Shown here: positions 1-11,529 of the stretch, one piece after another
Numbering within the stretch: the stretch's first letter is position 1
Layout of the letters: each line of letters opens with the position of its first letter
DNA from: Aspidiotus rigidus
Lineage: Eukaryota > Arthropoda > Insecta > Hemiptera > Diaspididae
NCBI GenBank assembly: GCA_035079385.1
Contig: JAVHKY010000061.1
Span: 1,911,405-1,975,404, forward strand
Reading direction: 5' to 3'
Length of the DNA stretch: 64,000 nt
Made by a program: the position numbers and the translations under genes
Notes under the pieces: model-generated
Told to the model about the DNA's origin: nothing
Seen by the model: only the letters and a program-made list of their open reading frames with translations
Databases searched by the model: none

Positions 1-41
1 TTTTTTTTTAATTTTTAATTTTTTTCAATTTTTTATTTTTT

Positions 42-360
42 TATACAGTCCCCCTTTCGGTACAGTTCTAGGCTCGTGGCGAAGGTTGAAATAATATAAT
101 TATTTTTTATTTTTATTTTAATTTTTTTTTCAATTTTTTTTTATTATTTTTTTTTCAATTTTTTTTTTCCCAAATATTTTTTTTCCATACAGTCACCCTT
201 TCGGTACAGGTGTAGGCTCGTGGCGAAGGTTGAAATAATATAATTATTTTTTATTTTTATTTTTATTTTTTTTTCAATTTTTTTTTATTATTTTTTTTTT
301 CAATTTTTTTTTTCCCAAATATTTTTTTTCCATACAGTCACCCTTTCGGTACAGGTGTAC
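42..360. repeat. Tandem repeat, unit about 144 bp, about 2.2 copies visible
   Basis: ATACAGTCNCCCTTTCGGTA followed by CTCGTGGCGAAGGTTGAAAT and a long A/T tract recurs at about 43, 187 and 331. The third copy breaks off after TACAGGTGTA. The array runs to the left edge of the window. The T-rich parts vary in length. It lies just downstream of the stop of Z13. Confidence 0.8.
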
Positions 361-447
361 CGAAGGGGGGACCTTACTACTGTTACATAACTCCTTTGGA
401 TGAAACATTCCGAACAAATTTTCAAATAAGATTTCGAAGTAGAAAAA

Positions 448-674
448 TCATGAAATAATTTTATGTTTGAGAAGCAAATGTCTTTTATGGTTCTCTTTCA
501 AGGCAAAAGATTTTTCGCAGACGGTACAGAGAAATTTCCTGCGAACGCCGCATTCGTAGTTCAAATGTCGACTAAGATTGCCTTTGCTCGAGTACGTACG
601 CGAACAACCGTTAGGACAAGGCCAACCGCAGTTCTTCTTCCATGCCAATTTCTCTTTTTTTCGAAAAGACGCAT
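448..674 (-). CDS. lola: lola alternative 3'-terminal zinc-finger exon Z13
   Basis: This 75-residue exon is the most 3' alternative in the window. The acceptor TTTCTTTATAG ends at 675 in phase 1, giving D-A-S-F-R as first residues. Finger 1 ligands are C20, C24, H37 and C42 (WPCPNGCSRTY). An extra cysteine (C16) precedes it. The linker is YECGVRRKF, the only one with VRR in place of VP. Finger 2 ligands are C50, C53, H66 and H71, ending KIIS. Beyond the stop the minus strand runs into A-rich sequence and the 144-bp tandem repeat. Whether further alternatives lie beyond the left edge cannot be seen. Confidence 0.85.
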
Positions 675-1469
675 CTATAAAGAAATGTGGAGGGAAAGCA
701 AAAAATTATATTAGGTACACTCGTGTCATTTATTTTTTTCGATTACACACAATAACACCCTGGCCGGACCAAACTCTTAATTTTCATCATACGGAGCCAT
801 ATACACTGCGCGTAACTGCTCCAACATCCATTAAGCATGCGGTACATACTAACCGACTTCGAAGTTGCAAATGAAGAAAAGGAAAACTGAGTATTTTTGA
901 GGAAAGTAGGAAACCGATTTTTCAAAGAATATACAAGAAGAGCATAAATATGCAGACAGTATAGCGCATCTTTTCCAATTTACGACCTCAATTAGCTGCA
1001 ATAAGAGATTGACAATGAACAACTTCTATTACAGAAAATTAGATACAAACGATAACTAAACATTATTCTACAGGTAAATACATAATTCGATTATAATTCC
1101 CATATTATGATGTTTTGTAAAATTGACAAAGTTTCTCTCTATTCATCAAATTTACTATGAAAGAATGTTACTAGGTGAGTTTCAGTTGCGCTCAACATGA
1201 GAATCTATGCGCGAAAGTTAGCAACTTTGAGTATTTGTTGAGATTATTGCAACGACTTTCACAAAAACTATATAGTTTTTCCCCCTATTCAAAGGTCGCG
1301 TCTGATTGTCTGATGGTCGAATTGAGAAGACGTCAAAAAAATTAAAATTTAAAAAACATTATTTTTCCTTCTAATTCATCTTATAATTGCACTAAGGAAA
1401 CTGCAGTATTTACGCCCAAGTTAAACACAGTAAAGCTGAGAGTAAAATGAGTGATAGCATAATTATAAT
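675..1469. other. Intronic DNA, nothing recognised
   Basis: AT-rich, only short open frames in random frames. No repeats shared with the rest of the window were seen. Confidence 0.6.
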
Positions 1470-1592
1470 GCTACAAGGGATGGAGGAAAACTATATCTAT
1501 ACGAGCGTTTTGGTGACGCGAGCTGTGAAGAGAGCCGCCAGCGCCATGCAACGCGTGTTTGACGTACGCTATTTTTCGGTTCACATGAATAC
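1470..1592. repeat. Dispersed repeat shared with 34.3-34.7 kb and 3.7 kb
   Basis: CTATACGAGCG, GAGCCGCCA and GTACGCTATTTTTCGGTTCAC recur in the same order at 34308-34420. Related inverted pieces (ACGCGTCTTCGCGT, ATTCATGTGAA) are at 3715-3770 and 34660-34720. It looks like pieces of one foldback-type element. No coding signal. Confidence 0.5.
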
Positions 1593-1604
1593 TTATAATA
1601 TTAC

Positions 1605-1692
1605 GAGCCGCTGACGGGCCGCCTTCGGCGGCCCTTGGCGACTCGGCCTGCCGGCGGCTCCTAACAGACGCGAGCAGCTTCGCTGCTCGCGT
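1605..1692. other. GC-rich stem-loop cluster
   Basis: An 88-base GC-rich block in AT-rich DNA. An outer stem GAGCCGC (1605-1611) pairs with GCGGCTC (1654-1660). Inside it is a 7-bp hairpin, GGGCCGC/GCGGCCC (1616-1634). A second hairpin, ACGCGAGCAG/CTGCTCGCGT (1668-1692), follows. Both hairpins have the same loop, CTTCG. A (GCTC) run follows to about 1720. This could be the tip of a foldback element or a structured transcript; function unknown. Confidence 0.6.
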
Positions 1693-1719
1693 GTTTTGCT
1701 CGCTCGCTTCGCTCGCTCG

Positions 1720-2100
1720 TTATTGTTGTTGTTACATTTTAGTGGGGTGGCTAAATTCCCCATAAAAACCGTGCATACGATAGAAATATTATAACTTTTA
1801 AAATACCCGTTCAAAGTGATCGATGGATCTAAAACATAGCCACGTATATTTTTAATTATCATACATAGTTATTAAAGAGTGGGGGAGGAAGTAAAAATTT
1901 CAAGTAAAAGGTCGGTTATGATTGGGAAAGGAATTAAGATAAATGTATACCTTTTTGATCTTGCAAATCTAGTCAGGTTGTTGAATCGTCGCTTCGCTTG
2001 CACATACTATTCTGTAAGACTTACAATGTGGAGTTATAATTTGAACTGAGTTTCCCTTTGTTGGATTGCTGTTTTGAAATTTCTTACAAACTGCAATGGA
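1720..2100. other. Non-coding DNA past the stem-loop cluster
   Basis: Nothing recognised. It precedes the pseudoknot-type repeats and could be terminal sequence of the Ulp1/helicase element. Confidence 0.4.
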
Positions 2101-2103
2101 GGT

Positions 2104-2162
2104 CGGTTCCCTCTCAGTGAAAACGGCCAGCACCGCGTGAAGGTAGGGAACCGTCGCTGGCC
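2104..2162. other. Interleaved inverted repeats (pseudoknot topology)
   Basis: CGGTTCCCT (2104-2112) is complementary to AGGGAACCG (2145-2153). GGCCAGC (2125-2131) is complementary to GCTGGCC (2156-2162). The four arms alternate, so an RNA could form both stems only as a pseudoknot. Function unknown; it lies past the helicase fragment and may be a terminal structure of that element. Confidence 0.5.
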
Positions 2163-2331
2163 TTTTCTCTTTCTTTCACGTTTCTGTATATGAGGAGGTT
2201 GAAATTTTTTTCTTCTTCTTCCGGAATAAAGTCAAAAAATAGGAGTAAATAAAAGAATATCATAATTATTAATCTTTTATTTTCAGCCTACATTAACCGT
2301 CCATAGGTATGTGATGGGGCGCATATTATTA

Positions 2332-2736
2332 CTACTCTTTCCAAGACAATAAAATGTCATGTACTATATTTCGAGTGGCTACTGAATCGTTGTTCAAAAT
2401 GTTCTCTTTCTTGGTCAGGAGGCAAATGTTATCCTTTCTTCGTGCCCTGCTTAGCGCCACATAGAGTTGACCGTGTGAAAATAAATGCTCCCTTAGATCG
2501 ATGCCAACTACATCTAACGTTTGCCCCTGAGATTTATTTACCGTCATGGCATACGCGAGCCGCAATGGATACTGCCTACGAATTATTTCAAGCCCTCTTT
2601 TCCCAGTTGTGAATTTGAATATAACCCGAGGAATTACGAATGTTTTTGTTTCGTCCTCAGGTTTACTGACTTGGGGAATGGATGTAATGGTTTTGTATTG
2701 AATAACTGGAGAAGATGAGGGCGCATAGCATGTTGC
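2332..2736 (-). pseudogene. Pif1-like helicase C-terminal fragment
   Basis: An open minus-strand frame of about 134 codons has the end of a superfamily-1 helicase. PLRLAYAMTVNKSQGQT matches the late helicase motif with its N-K-S-Q-G-Q core, and GQLYVALSRAR matches motif VI. It ends DILLSWKE and a stop. The Walker A and B regions and any Rep nuclease are absent: the frame closes with a stop at 2737-2739, right where the protease frame ends. In eukaryotes isolated Pif1 C-termini next to other element genes most often come from Helitron-type rolling-circle transposons or related elements. The neighbouring Ulp1-like protease has the same strand and probably the same origin. As it stands it cannot be an active helicase. 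Confidence 0.55.
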
Positions 2737-3188
2737 TCAAATCTAAGGTTACATGGATTTTGATTGAAGGCAATAGCTGTTGCGAAGGCAATTGCGTACA
2801 CACCACAATCTAGACCATTTGTCTGCTTGTCCACAGTGCAATATTCCACCTCAAAACCACAGGGAAACAACCGATGTAAAAATGTATTCTGTGTATATGT
2901 TATCTGTTGAGAATTGCAACTGTCATAGACATACAGGATACCATTATTGTAATAAAATGTGACCCAATGTGAAATTTCATTCAGACGTTTGGTGGGTCTG
3001 GTCGGCAATATTTGAATGTGCCTCCCATTAAAGAGCTGTGCCGGTTTGATGTCGTCCCATAATCCCATCAAGTACACATTGACTGGGCAGAAATTAGTAT
3101 TTTTACGTACTATTTCAAAAAATGCGTTAATGAGATCCCCTGACAATTCATCATGTAGAATCTCATTCTCTACGCTACCGTCCGTCAT
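2634..3188 (-). CDS. Ulp1/SENP-type cysteine protease of a mobile element
   Basis: From the ATG at 3188 this encodes 184 residues. The frame is open another 28 codons upstream to 3272, but without an ATG. The C48-type catalytic set is complete: His in SHWVTFYY (about residue 74), Asp in YVYDS (89), the oxyanion Gln and catalytic Cys in QTNGLDCG (122 and 128). The MRPHLLQLF ending also suits the family. Such proteases cleave SUMO-like or precursor proteins; stand-alone copies of this type are common in insect mobile elements. A TATAAATA on the minus strand near 3297 could drive it. It overlaps by about 100 bp, in another frame, a Pif1-type helicase C-terminus downstream. This suggests a compact or truncated element rather than a host gene. 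The element class is not certain. Confidence 0.6.
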   Translation of the reverse strand: MTDGSVENEILHDELSGDLINAFFEIVRKNTNFCPVNVYLMGLWDDIKPAQLFNGRHIQILPTRPTKRLNEISHWVTFYYNNGILYVYDSCNSQQITYTQNTFLHRLFPCGFEVEYCTVDKQTNGLDCGVYAIAFATAIAFNQNPCNLRFEQHAMRPHLLQLFNTKPLHPFPKSVNLRTKQKHS

Positions 3189-3289
3189 ACTGTTTGAAAG
3201 AAAAATATACAACTTCGAATGATACAAATGGAACAACTGTTGCGTGTATGAGTCTAACGTAAAATGATGCAACGCCGCGCCACGCGCTT

Positions 3290-3298
3290 CTATTTATA
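3290..3298 (-). promoter_or_regulatory. TATA-like element upstream of the Ulp1-like frame
   Basis: The minus strand reads GATATAAATAGAAGCGCG, with the TATA core about 105 bases before the ATG at 3188. Flanks are GC-rich. This is a plausible core promoter for the mobile-element protease; no initiator could be fixed. Confidence 0.35.
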
Positions 3299-3299
3299 T

Positions 3300-4264
3300 C
3301 AATCGTCGCTACTGCTGGATCATTTCGAGAGCATTCGAGAACTGTCAAAAAAACGGAAGGAAGAGAGCCTACTTCCAGAAACTACTCGAACGGTCAGCGA
3401 GAAACTACTCGAACGGTCAGGTTAACCGGTCGCGTCGTAGTTTGTAAGGTTGACCCGCCCTAACCACGCCCTAACGATGCGTAGGTAGCGCTTCAGATTT
3501 ACCGAGTTTCCAATAGATAGCGGCACTTGAATTTTCGGCCACGCGAATTTTCGGCACGCGATTTTCTTGCGTCACTCGATTTTTTAGCGTCACGCGCGCG
3601 AGCTTACAGGTTTATATAATAGATATAATAGAGATAACGTTCCGCCACAATGATATTCATAGCGTACAAAATGTGAATATGCGCGCAACTCAATTCTAAA
3701 TTCTAAAGAATGAAACGCGTCTTCGCGTTGTACAATAATGAACGCGTCTTCATTCATGTGAAGCGGAAAGAAAATTGGCCCCCAAAAAATATCGAATGAT
3801 TTATCAACAACTAAAAATAAAAGAAAATAAGTAGCTGAACTCAAATTTATTTGACGGACGAAGTGATGCTCATGAACCCGTTGTGTAAAATGCAGTCACG
3901 TGACGAAATTTTGAAGCGCTGGTGTCACAAAGAGGATCACTGTGCTTTTCAAATGGGTGATTGACGCGTCATCGTCATACGGCTCCTCTGTTCCCGACGT
4001 CTCCTCTGTTCCCGACTGTGACGGCATTTTGTACAACGGGAATGTGGACACTGGACACATCAAATATTTCTCCATCTTCATTATTGAAGCTGAGTTCAAA
4101 CAGAAGTCAACATTTTACAAAGCTTGTCTATGTCCGCAGTCTCGGGAACAAAACGAGTTAGTAAAGCTGCAGTAATTCCAGAATGGTGACAAAACTATAA
4201 AAGAAGAATTCTGCTCTTAAAAATTCGGTTTGAAAGTAAATATCATGTTTGTCTGACGCATTAA
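3300..4264. other. GC-richer leader then intronic DNA
   Basis: 3300-3600 is GC-richer, with a 23-bp tandem duplication (ACTACTCGAACGGTCAG at about 3385 and 3408) and CACGCGATTTTC-like repeats. It is probably the 5' part of the Ulp1/helicase element. 3700-3770 has the ACGCGTCTTC repeat. The rest shows nothing. Confidence 0.4.
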
Positions 4265-4509
4265 TTAGTGGACAAACGTTCTATGTTTATTTATGCAATG
4301 TGACTTATAATGATCTTTTTGAGCAAACGCTTTATTACAATATAAACATTGGAAACTTTTGGGGACACCACATTCGAATCGTAAGTGCCTGCTGAGATTA
4401 CTTCGGTTGATGTATTTTCGGTTACAACCTTTTGGACAGTACCACATTTTTCTTCCACGAAAATCGGTCGCTACGGCGACGATGAGAGAATCACACGCGA
4501 CAGAAGAAA
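4265..4509 (-). CDS. lola: lola alternative 3'-terminal zinc-finger exon Z12
   Basis: This terminal exon encodes 81 residues. The acceptor CCTTTTACAG ends at 4510 in phase 1, with first residues V-S-S-V-A-C. The frame stays open upstream, but those codons fall in the predicted intron. Finger 1 ligands are C25, C29, H42 and C47 (WYCPKGCNRKY). The linker is FECGVPKSF. Finger 2 ligands are C55, C58, H71 and H76, ending KHRTFVH. Finger 2 pairs it with Z6 (SFQC, FAQK, SHC). A strong TATA-like element on the opposite strand lies about 100 bp away, at 4605-4612. Confidence 0.85.
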
Positions 4510-4604
4510 CTGTAAAAGGAAAAAAACAAGTGAGTAAGAAGAATTCAATCATGGTGCCAGCTAAGTTTTTGAAAAAGCGCGATATACACACCTACTTCTA
4601 TTTC

Positions 4605-4612
4605 TATATAAG
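4605..4612 (+). promoter_or_regulatory. TATA-box-like element, antisense to lola
   Basis: TATATAAG is followed by a GC-richer stretch with AGGCGACAGTGAGC and GACTCGTGCG at distances typical of start and downstream promoter elements. It points away from Z12 on the opposite strand. No convincing coding sequence follows. Confidence 0.3.
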
Positions 4613-4805
4613 AGGCGACAGTGAGCTTTCTCCACGACTCGTGCGTTTCGCTTCATTTTCTGCACACGTATCGCACCGCATCAAAGTCATCGAGGATATC
4701 TTCTCTTTCACCGCTCATCTAAAAATTGTACGTACAGTCGAACTTCCTCACAACGAAGTACCCAGGAGAAAAAGTAGTTTGTAAATCGGAATTTCTTTTT
4801 TTTTT

Positions 4806-4940
4806 TACCGACTTTTTGAAGAAAAGTAAGGTATTATAGCCGCAACAGTTGTGGAGTTGGGGGTGGGGGCAATGTTTTTTTTGCGTTTCAGAATAATTTC
4901 AGGTTTCCTTATATATATAATATACATATATGTATGTATG

Positions 4941-4988
<48 letters not shown>

Positions 4989-5290
4989 AGCACTAAATTT
5001 TGTGGCACGTTAATCTTAGAAACTACGGGATCAATCGATTTGAAATGAAAATATATTGGAGAAGTACATTTGAAGTTGTGCTGGCGTTAATTTTGAAAAA
5101 ATTGGTCGGGTAGTTCTCGAGATATGAGCAATTTGAAAAATTTGAAAAAAATTTCTCCAAAACTATTGGATAGAATTTCTGGAAACTTGTCCAGGGTGTA
5201 GCTCTATATGCGAAGATAAGCGCCTCCAAATTTTGTGAGGATCGGATAAGTAGTTTTCGAGATATTAGCAATTTTTTTACAATTTTAGGA
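4806..5290 (+). repeat. Dispersed repeat, ACCGACTTTT family, copy 1
   Basis: Begins ACCGACTTTTTGAAGAAAAG and contains an internal (AT)n tract at about 4942-4985. It ends with a GATCGGATAAGTAGTTTTCG-like block also present in copies 2 and 3. No protein is recognisable. It may be a non-LTR element tail or a MITE. Confidence 0.6.
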
Positions 5291-5391
5291 GATTGACGAA
5301 TATTCGTGCGCTGTTTGTTTTTGTTGTCTAGTATTAGTTAACGGCTGACGTTATCGAATGAGTTCCTATCATTGCAATAAGGAACCCTTTT

Positions 5392-6616
5392 ACCGACTTT
5401 TCGAACGAAAAGTCAGGTATTGCTCTCGACACAGTTGAGACGGGGAAGCCGGGGAAAGAATTTTCTCGATGTTTTAGAGGTCCTAGATCATCCTGAGACT
5501 AATAAAAAAATTTCAGGTATCCTTATATATTTATATATGTATGTATGTATGTATGTATATATATAAGATTTTTTTTGTCCACGCCACTCCTCAAAAACTA
5601 CCGGTTGTATTCTCGTAAAGTTTGGTCAAGTTGTAGTGGGTTATCTGAAGTTGGGCATGTGCATTTTTTTCTGAGATCGGATGAATAGTTGAGTAATTCT
5701 CAATTTTCCTCAAATTTCTTACTGTTGTTTCTCATTACGTCATAGTGTATTCAATCTTATTGCTCTGTAATTTTTGTATCGATTGGACAAGTGGTTCGTG
5801 AGTAATTCTCAAAATATGAGTATGTACAGAGCCGTAAGAGCTAAATCTTGCTTATTCAGTTTATTTGAGTTCTTTTGCCACGTGATAAAGCATCATACAC
5901 CTATTGGCTGTAAAAACTTCTCATTACCAGTCATATATGATCAAAAAAATTCGACGTTTATTGGAAACGTTAAACAAACGTTGCGCGTAAGCGATGGACT
6001 GAATAATTAGCCGTGTATTTTATAATTACTGCGTTATGCAGGTATGCATGGCATTTTTTTTTTTTTTCTACATTATCGCAATAGGCTCATAGCCTGAACG
6101 CTGGGGAGTAACACGGGAGTAATGAAATTTAGGTAAAGACAAAGAAGTGGAAGTTTCATTGGCCATTTCAATTTTCCTCATCTACAGTATGTTTTGATTT
6201 TTGTCAATATCGACTTCATAATATCTTACTGTATTTTTGGAAATCGACAGTCAGGTTAATACTTTGAGATTCTTCTAAATCACCCAAGTTCTATATTTCA
6301 ATTTTAGTAGAGCCATGTTCCGTTCCCGTCCTTCTATTTAGAGTTTAATGTATGTACTTATAGGGAGACAAAGCAATCAATCGACTCCTGTTTGAGTTAT
6401 TTCCCATACATACCTGTATTTGAAAATTATAAAAGTACCTATTAAAAAGATTAGAAATGAATTGAACAATAGAAGAGTAAGTGGAATACCTCACATTATT
6501 ATTATCACAATCAGCTCCTAACTAAGAAACAGAGAAGTGTGGGGGTATGTGTAAATTTTTTTATAGCAAATTATTGAAAAGTCGGTGTTTCTTACACGCT
6601 GCTGCGTGAGCTTTTT
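5392..6616 (+). repeat. Dispersed repeat, ACCGACTTTT family, copy 2, with inverted end
   Basis: Starts ACCGACTTTTCGAACGAAAA. Near 6575 GAAAAGTCGGTG reads as its inverse and is followed by a small hairpin (CACGCTGCTGCGTG) and a T-run. The same GAAAAGTCGGTG plus hairpin recurs at 7367-7400, with a (TTTC)n tail, and a degenerate form is at 18729. This suggests an element of about 1.2 kb bounded by these ends, perhaps a retroposon. Coding content not recognised. Confidence 0.45.
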
Positions 6617-6619
6617 TTA

Positions 6620-8380
<1,761 letters not shown>

Positions 8381-8900
8381 AACAGGGAACCTGTTTTATC
8401 GGAGGGTATTTTGAAGAAAAATGACGGGTGTCGGGAGGCAAAACGTGGGACTTGGAAAAAAATAGATGCCATTGCAGGACTGCAATGGCAGCGGGGAACC
8501 CGCTGTCCTGAGTCCCCTAGAGCCTGAAGATTTCCAAGTCCTAAAAATCATGACGTGACAACTTCAACGCGCTGCAATTTCAGGAAGCCGTCGTCTTTCC
8601 AAGTCCCCGTCCTATCATATATAGCTCGGAGGTAGGAATTTTTCTAAGTCCCCCTCCCCCCTCCGTGACGTCATTCAACCTCGTGACGTCATCAACCTCG
8701 CTCGCGCTCGTTGACGAAAATTTCCTTGAAGTACCCCCCAACAAAAGGGATAACGGGTTCCCCGCTAAAATGTTCACACCGGGCTACGAATGATAGGAGG
8801 GAGACTTAGAAAAATTTCTTCCTCCGAGCTATATATGATAGGTGTTTCAGACTAGTTTAGTATACATTTTGTATGTATATTAAGCCTAGTTAGTATAAGC

Positions 8901-10689
8901 TGTGATGTAGCGACAATGACGGTGAACAAACTTTCTGGTCGCTTGTAGTTGTGCGAAGGTACCGGCTGTGGTAGTATTGGTGTAGAGGCGAGATAATCGA
9001 ACTGATATTCGTGCATCCGTGTTATTTCCTAATCTACCGTCGCGTAGCGTACGTTTTCCTACCTTTCCCCTTTCTCGTCTATCCTTATCCGACGTCTATC
9101 TTTATTTTCTCCTTCTTCTCCCATTATCTCGGCTCTACCACAATCTACTACGTAAGCGAGAATACGAATTTAAATTTTTTGAGGTTTCACCGGTGACTTT
9201 TTGGTCATCGGCGAGACAGTGTACGTTTCTTTTTCCGCATCGAAGGATGCATCTCTCGTTGCCGAATTTGAGGCGTATTCTCGCGATTTCGATGAAACAC
9301 GTGCTTCTCCCCGATTCAATGGGCCGTCTGTCGAGTAGAGTAGGTTTTTCTCTTTCTACTTGCGTGGTTTGATAGGGTGTTTTAATTAGCGAAGACATAT
9401 TCTGATTGATACGAAGATGTGTCATTTTTAAGAATTTTAATTATCGAAGATCGGAGTTTACCATCAATTCTTTAAGTTATTTCCGACTCGAAATCGTAAA
9501 ATAAAAGTGGTGTCGCGTCATGAGTTCATATCGAGGGTATCAACTCGTATGTTCGAATAAGACATCGACTGAGCATAAGGGATTCGTGTACCGGACCTCA
9601 GGATAAATAACTCCGACTATACGTGACGCCTGTATAGTTCGTTCACGCTCGGATTTCGAGGATGTTTGTCGAGTAGGTGAAATTTGGGTTGTACAGAGGA
9701 CAACCGTCTACATCCACGCTTTAAAATCATTATCGACGACGAGGAAAAATCTGACCAAAGTCATCTGATCTCGAAGGAGCAGTAACATCGATGAAATCAA
9801 GTTTGCTCAATTATAATTATTATTATTGGTAGTTCGACGATTTCCCGATGCTGCAATCTCATTTGCTAGTCATTGGCTGTGTTATTCGCTAATAATAATA
9901 AGATACGTTTACCTGTTATCGAAGACTTCGAATCTTTTCCTCCTAGCCGATGAGCGGCGAAAGTTTTATTTTTCAGTGATCTCCCAATCCCCGACGAATT
10001 GGATATTTTAAGTGATTATGCCGAGGAATATAGCTGCAGTCTGCGAGTTATCAGCGAAGAATCTTTTGGTCCACCTTTTTCTGAATTTTACTCTTTTTAG
10101 GTTACCCGTAGTCCCCCCTCTCTCTAGGTACCACCGACTGACTTGTGCAGTCCTAGTTTCTTTTCAGGTTTATAAAGTGCTCGTTCACGTACCTCACCGA
10201 ACGAGCGGAGATTATGTTCGTGAATTTTATTTTATTTTCGATCAGATTTACAATTACTACGACAAACTATTTTCCTTTTGTTTGACGGGAAAAGTAGAGC
10301 CCGTATCAACGACAACACTAGCCTCAATTATCAAGATATTTCATATAGCCTATGTGATCTCAAAAGGTGAACCAAAAACGGATCCGTGGTCTATCTTCAG
10401 CTACTCACGCCCTCAGAAAGATGTATTCATGCTCCTGGATCCCCGATCGAGCTAGTCCGGGTCGGTCCTCTCAGGTTGAGGGGAGGTTGAGGTGAGAGTC
10501 GATACATCTGGATGGTGGTCATGGTTAGGTCAAAGATTAGATTTAGTTACGACATTTTGATGAGGTACGAACTTTTGTCTCTGTCTCGCCTACCCTGTTA
10601 GAGCCGTGTCAACAAGTTCTATAAATTTATATGTTTAGGTATTATGTGTTCGTACACGTTTGCTTCTACTCATACGCTGCTACATCACA
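8901..10689. mobile_element. Solo LTR of a retrotransposon, about 1.79 kb
   Basis: The block starts TGTGATGTAGCGAC and ends GCTGCTACATCACA, the imperfect inverted TG...CA ends of an LTR. It is flanked by AAGC on both sides (8897-8900 and 10690-10693), a 4-bp target duplication as in Ty3/gypsy-type integration. The interrupted sequence is a satellite with AAGCCTAGT on both sides, which supports precise insertion. Base composition is less AT-rich than the surroundings. No gag or pol lies inside, so this is the recombination remnant. Open frames inside, including one of 147 codons at 10012-10455, have no recognisable domain. Confidence 0.65.
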
Positions 10690-11065
10690 AAGCCTAGTTA
10701 TACTGTATATCAAGCCTAGTATAAAGAAGGCTAAAAGTCGAAATTTTTTAGGCTAGTCATTATAGGCCTAGTATAGTATATTAGGCCTACTACAATAAAG
10801 GCTAAAGTTTGCGATTTTTATTTTAGGCTACTTATTATAGGCCTAGGATAGTATATTAGACCCAGTATGATGTAGGCTAAAGTTTAAGTTTGAAATTTCT
10901 TAGGTTAGTTATAATAAGCCTAGTGTATATTAGGCTTAGTATAATGAAGGCTACTGTTTGACATTTTTCATGCTACGTATTACAGGCCTAGAAGTGTAGT
11001 ATATTAGGCCCAATATAATAAAGGCTGAAGTTCGAAATTCCTAGTATAACGAAGGCTAAAGCTAT
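10690..11065. repeat. TAGTATA/GGCTAAAGT satellite array
   Basis: About four diverged copies of a unit near 90 bp: AATAAAGGCTAAAGTT, a T-rich part, TTAGGCTA, then TATAGGCCTAGTATAGTATA. The same vocabulary is at 8855-8900, 11355-11410, 17235-17300 and 27855-28560. Confidence 0.7.
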
Positions 11066-11182
11066 TTAGTAATGAGAATACACAATAGTGACACCCATAA
11101 AACAGGTTCCCGGTTTGCCTCAATTGACAAGGTTAATGAAGGCAACTCCGAGCGGCTCACAAAATGGGCTGCAAGTTTTCAA

Positions 11183-11481
11183 CAGGGAACCTGTTTTATG
11201 GGGGGCATTTTGAAAAATTTGCCGTGCGCCGTCCGCCGTCCAGCAAAAAACTTGAAAAAATTTCGACTCTCCAGCCGTATGTGATATGAAAGGGACGTTA
11301 AAAAATTTCAACTCTCGAGCTATTATATATAGCTGGAGATCCGAGAAAATGAAGACTCTCATACTATATTATACTAGGCTTATAGTAGATCTAGGCCTTC
11401 TTTATACTAGCTTTATCTAAATTTAGGCTTCCTTGAATTTTCAATACCAAATCCCATTTGACTCATAAAACAGGTTCCCTG
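11183..11481. mobile_element. CAGGGAACCTG-ended element, copy 2
   Basis: A 299-bp unit from CAGGGAACCTGTTTTATG to CATAAAACAGGTTCCCTG. Tandem TATATATGATA-type blocks are inside. The flank after the right end (GTTTAACTTCGTTAAGGAAG, 11490-11510) is conserved in copies 3, 5 and 6 and is probably part of the unit. Confidence 0.7.
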
Positions 11482-11529
11482 CATTCCTCGTTTAACTTCG
11501 TTAAGGAAGCCGTCGTTTTTCTTATAGCG

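Larger units (their letters stand above)
8383..11111. mobile_element. CAGGGAACCTG-ended element, copy 1, split by a solo LTR
   Basis: Left end CAGGGAACCTGTTTTAT at 8383; right end ATAAAACAGGTTCCCG at about 11096-11111. The interior holds CTATATATGATAGG blocks, then TAGTATA-type satellite (8850-8900 and 10690-11065). A 1.79-kb LTR interrupts the satellite. Without the LTR the element is about 0.94 kb. CAGGG ends recall hAT elements, but no transposase or clear 8-bp duplication is seen. Confidence 0.6.

Noticed and set aside
463..874. Plus-strand frames over Z13 (also over Z12, Z8, Z2)
   Set aside because: Antisense shadows of the zinc-finger exons.
10012..10455. 147-codon plus-strand frame
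   Set aside because: Lies wholly inside the inferred solo LTR and has no recognisable motif; likely chance in less AT-rich DNA.
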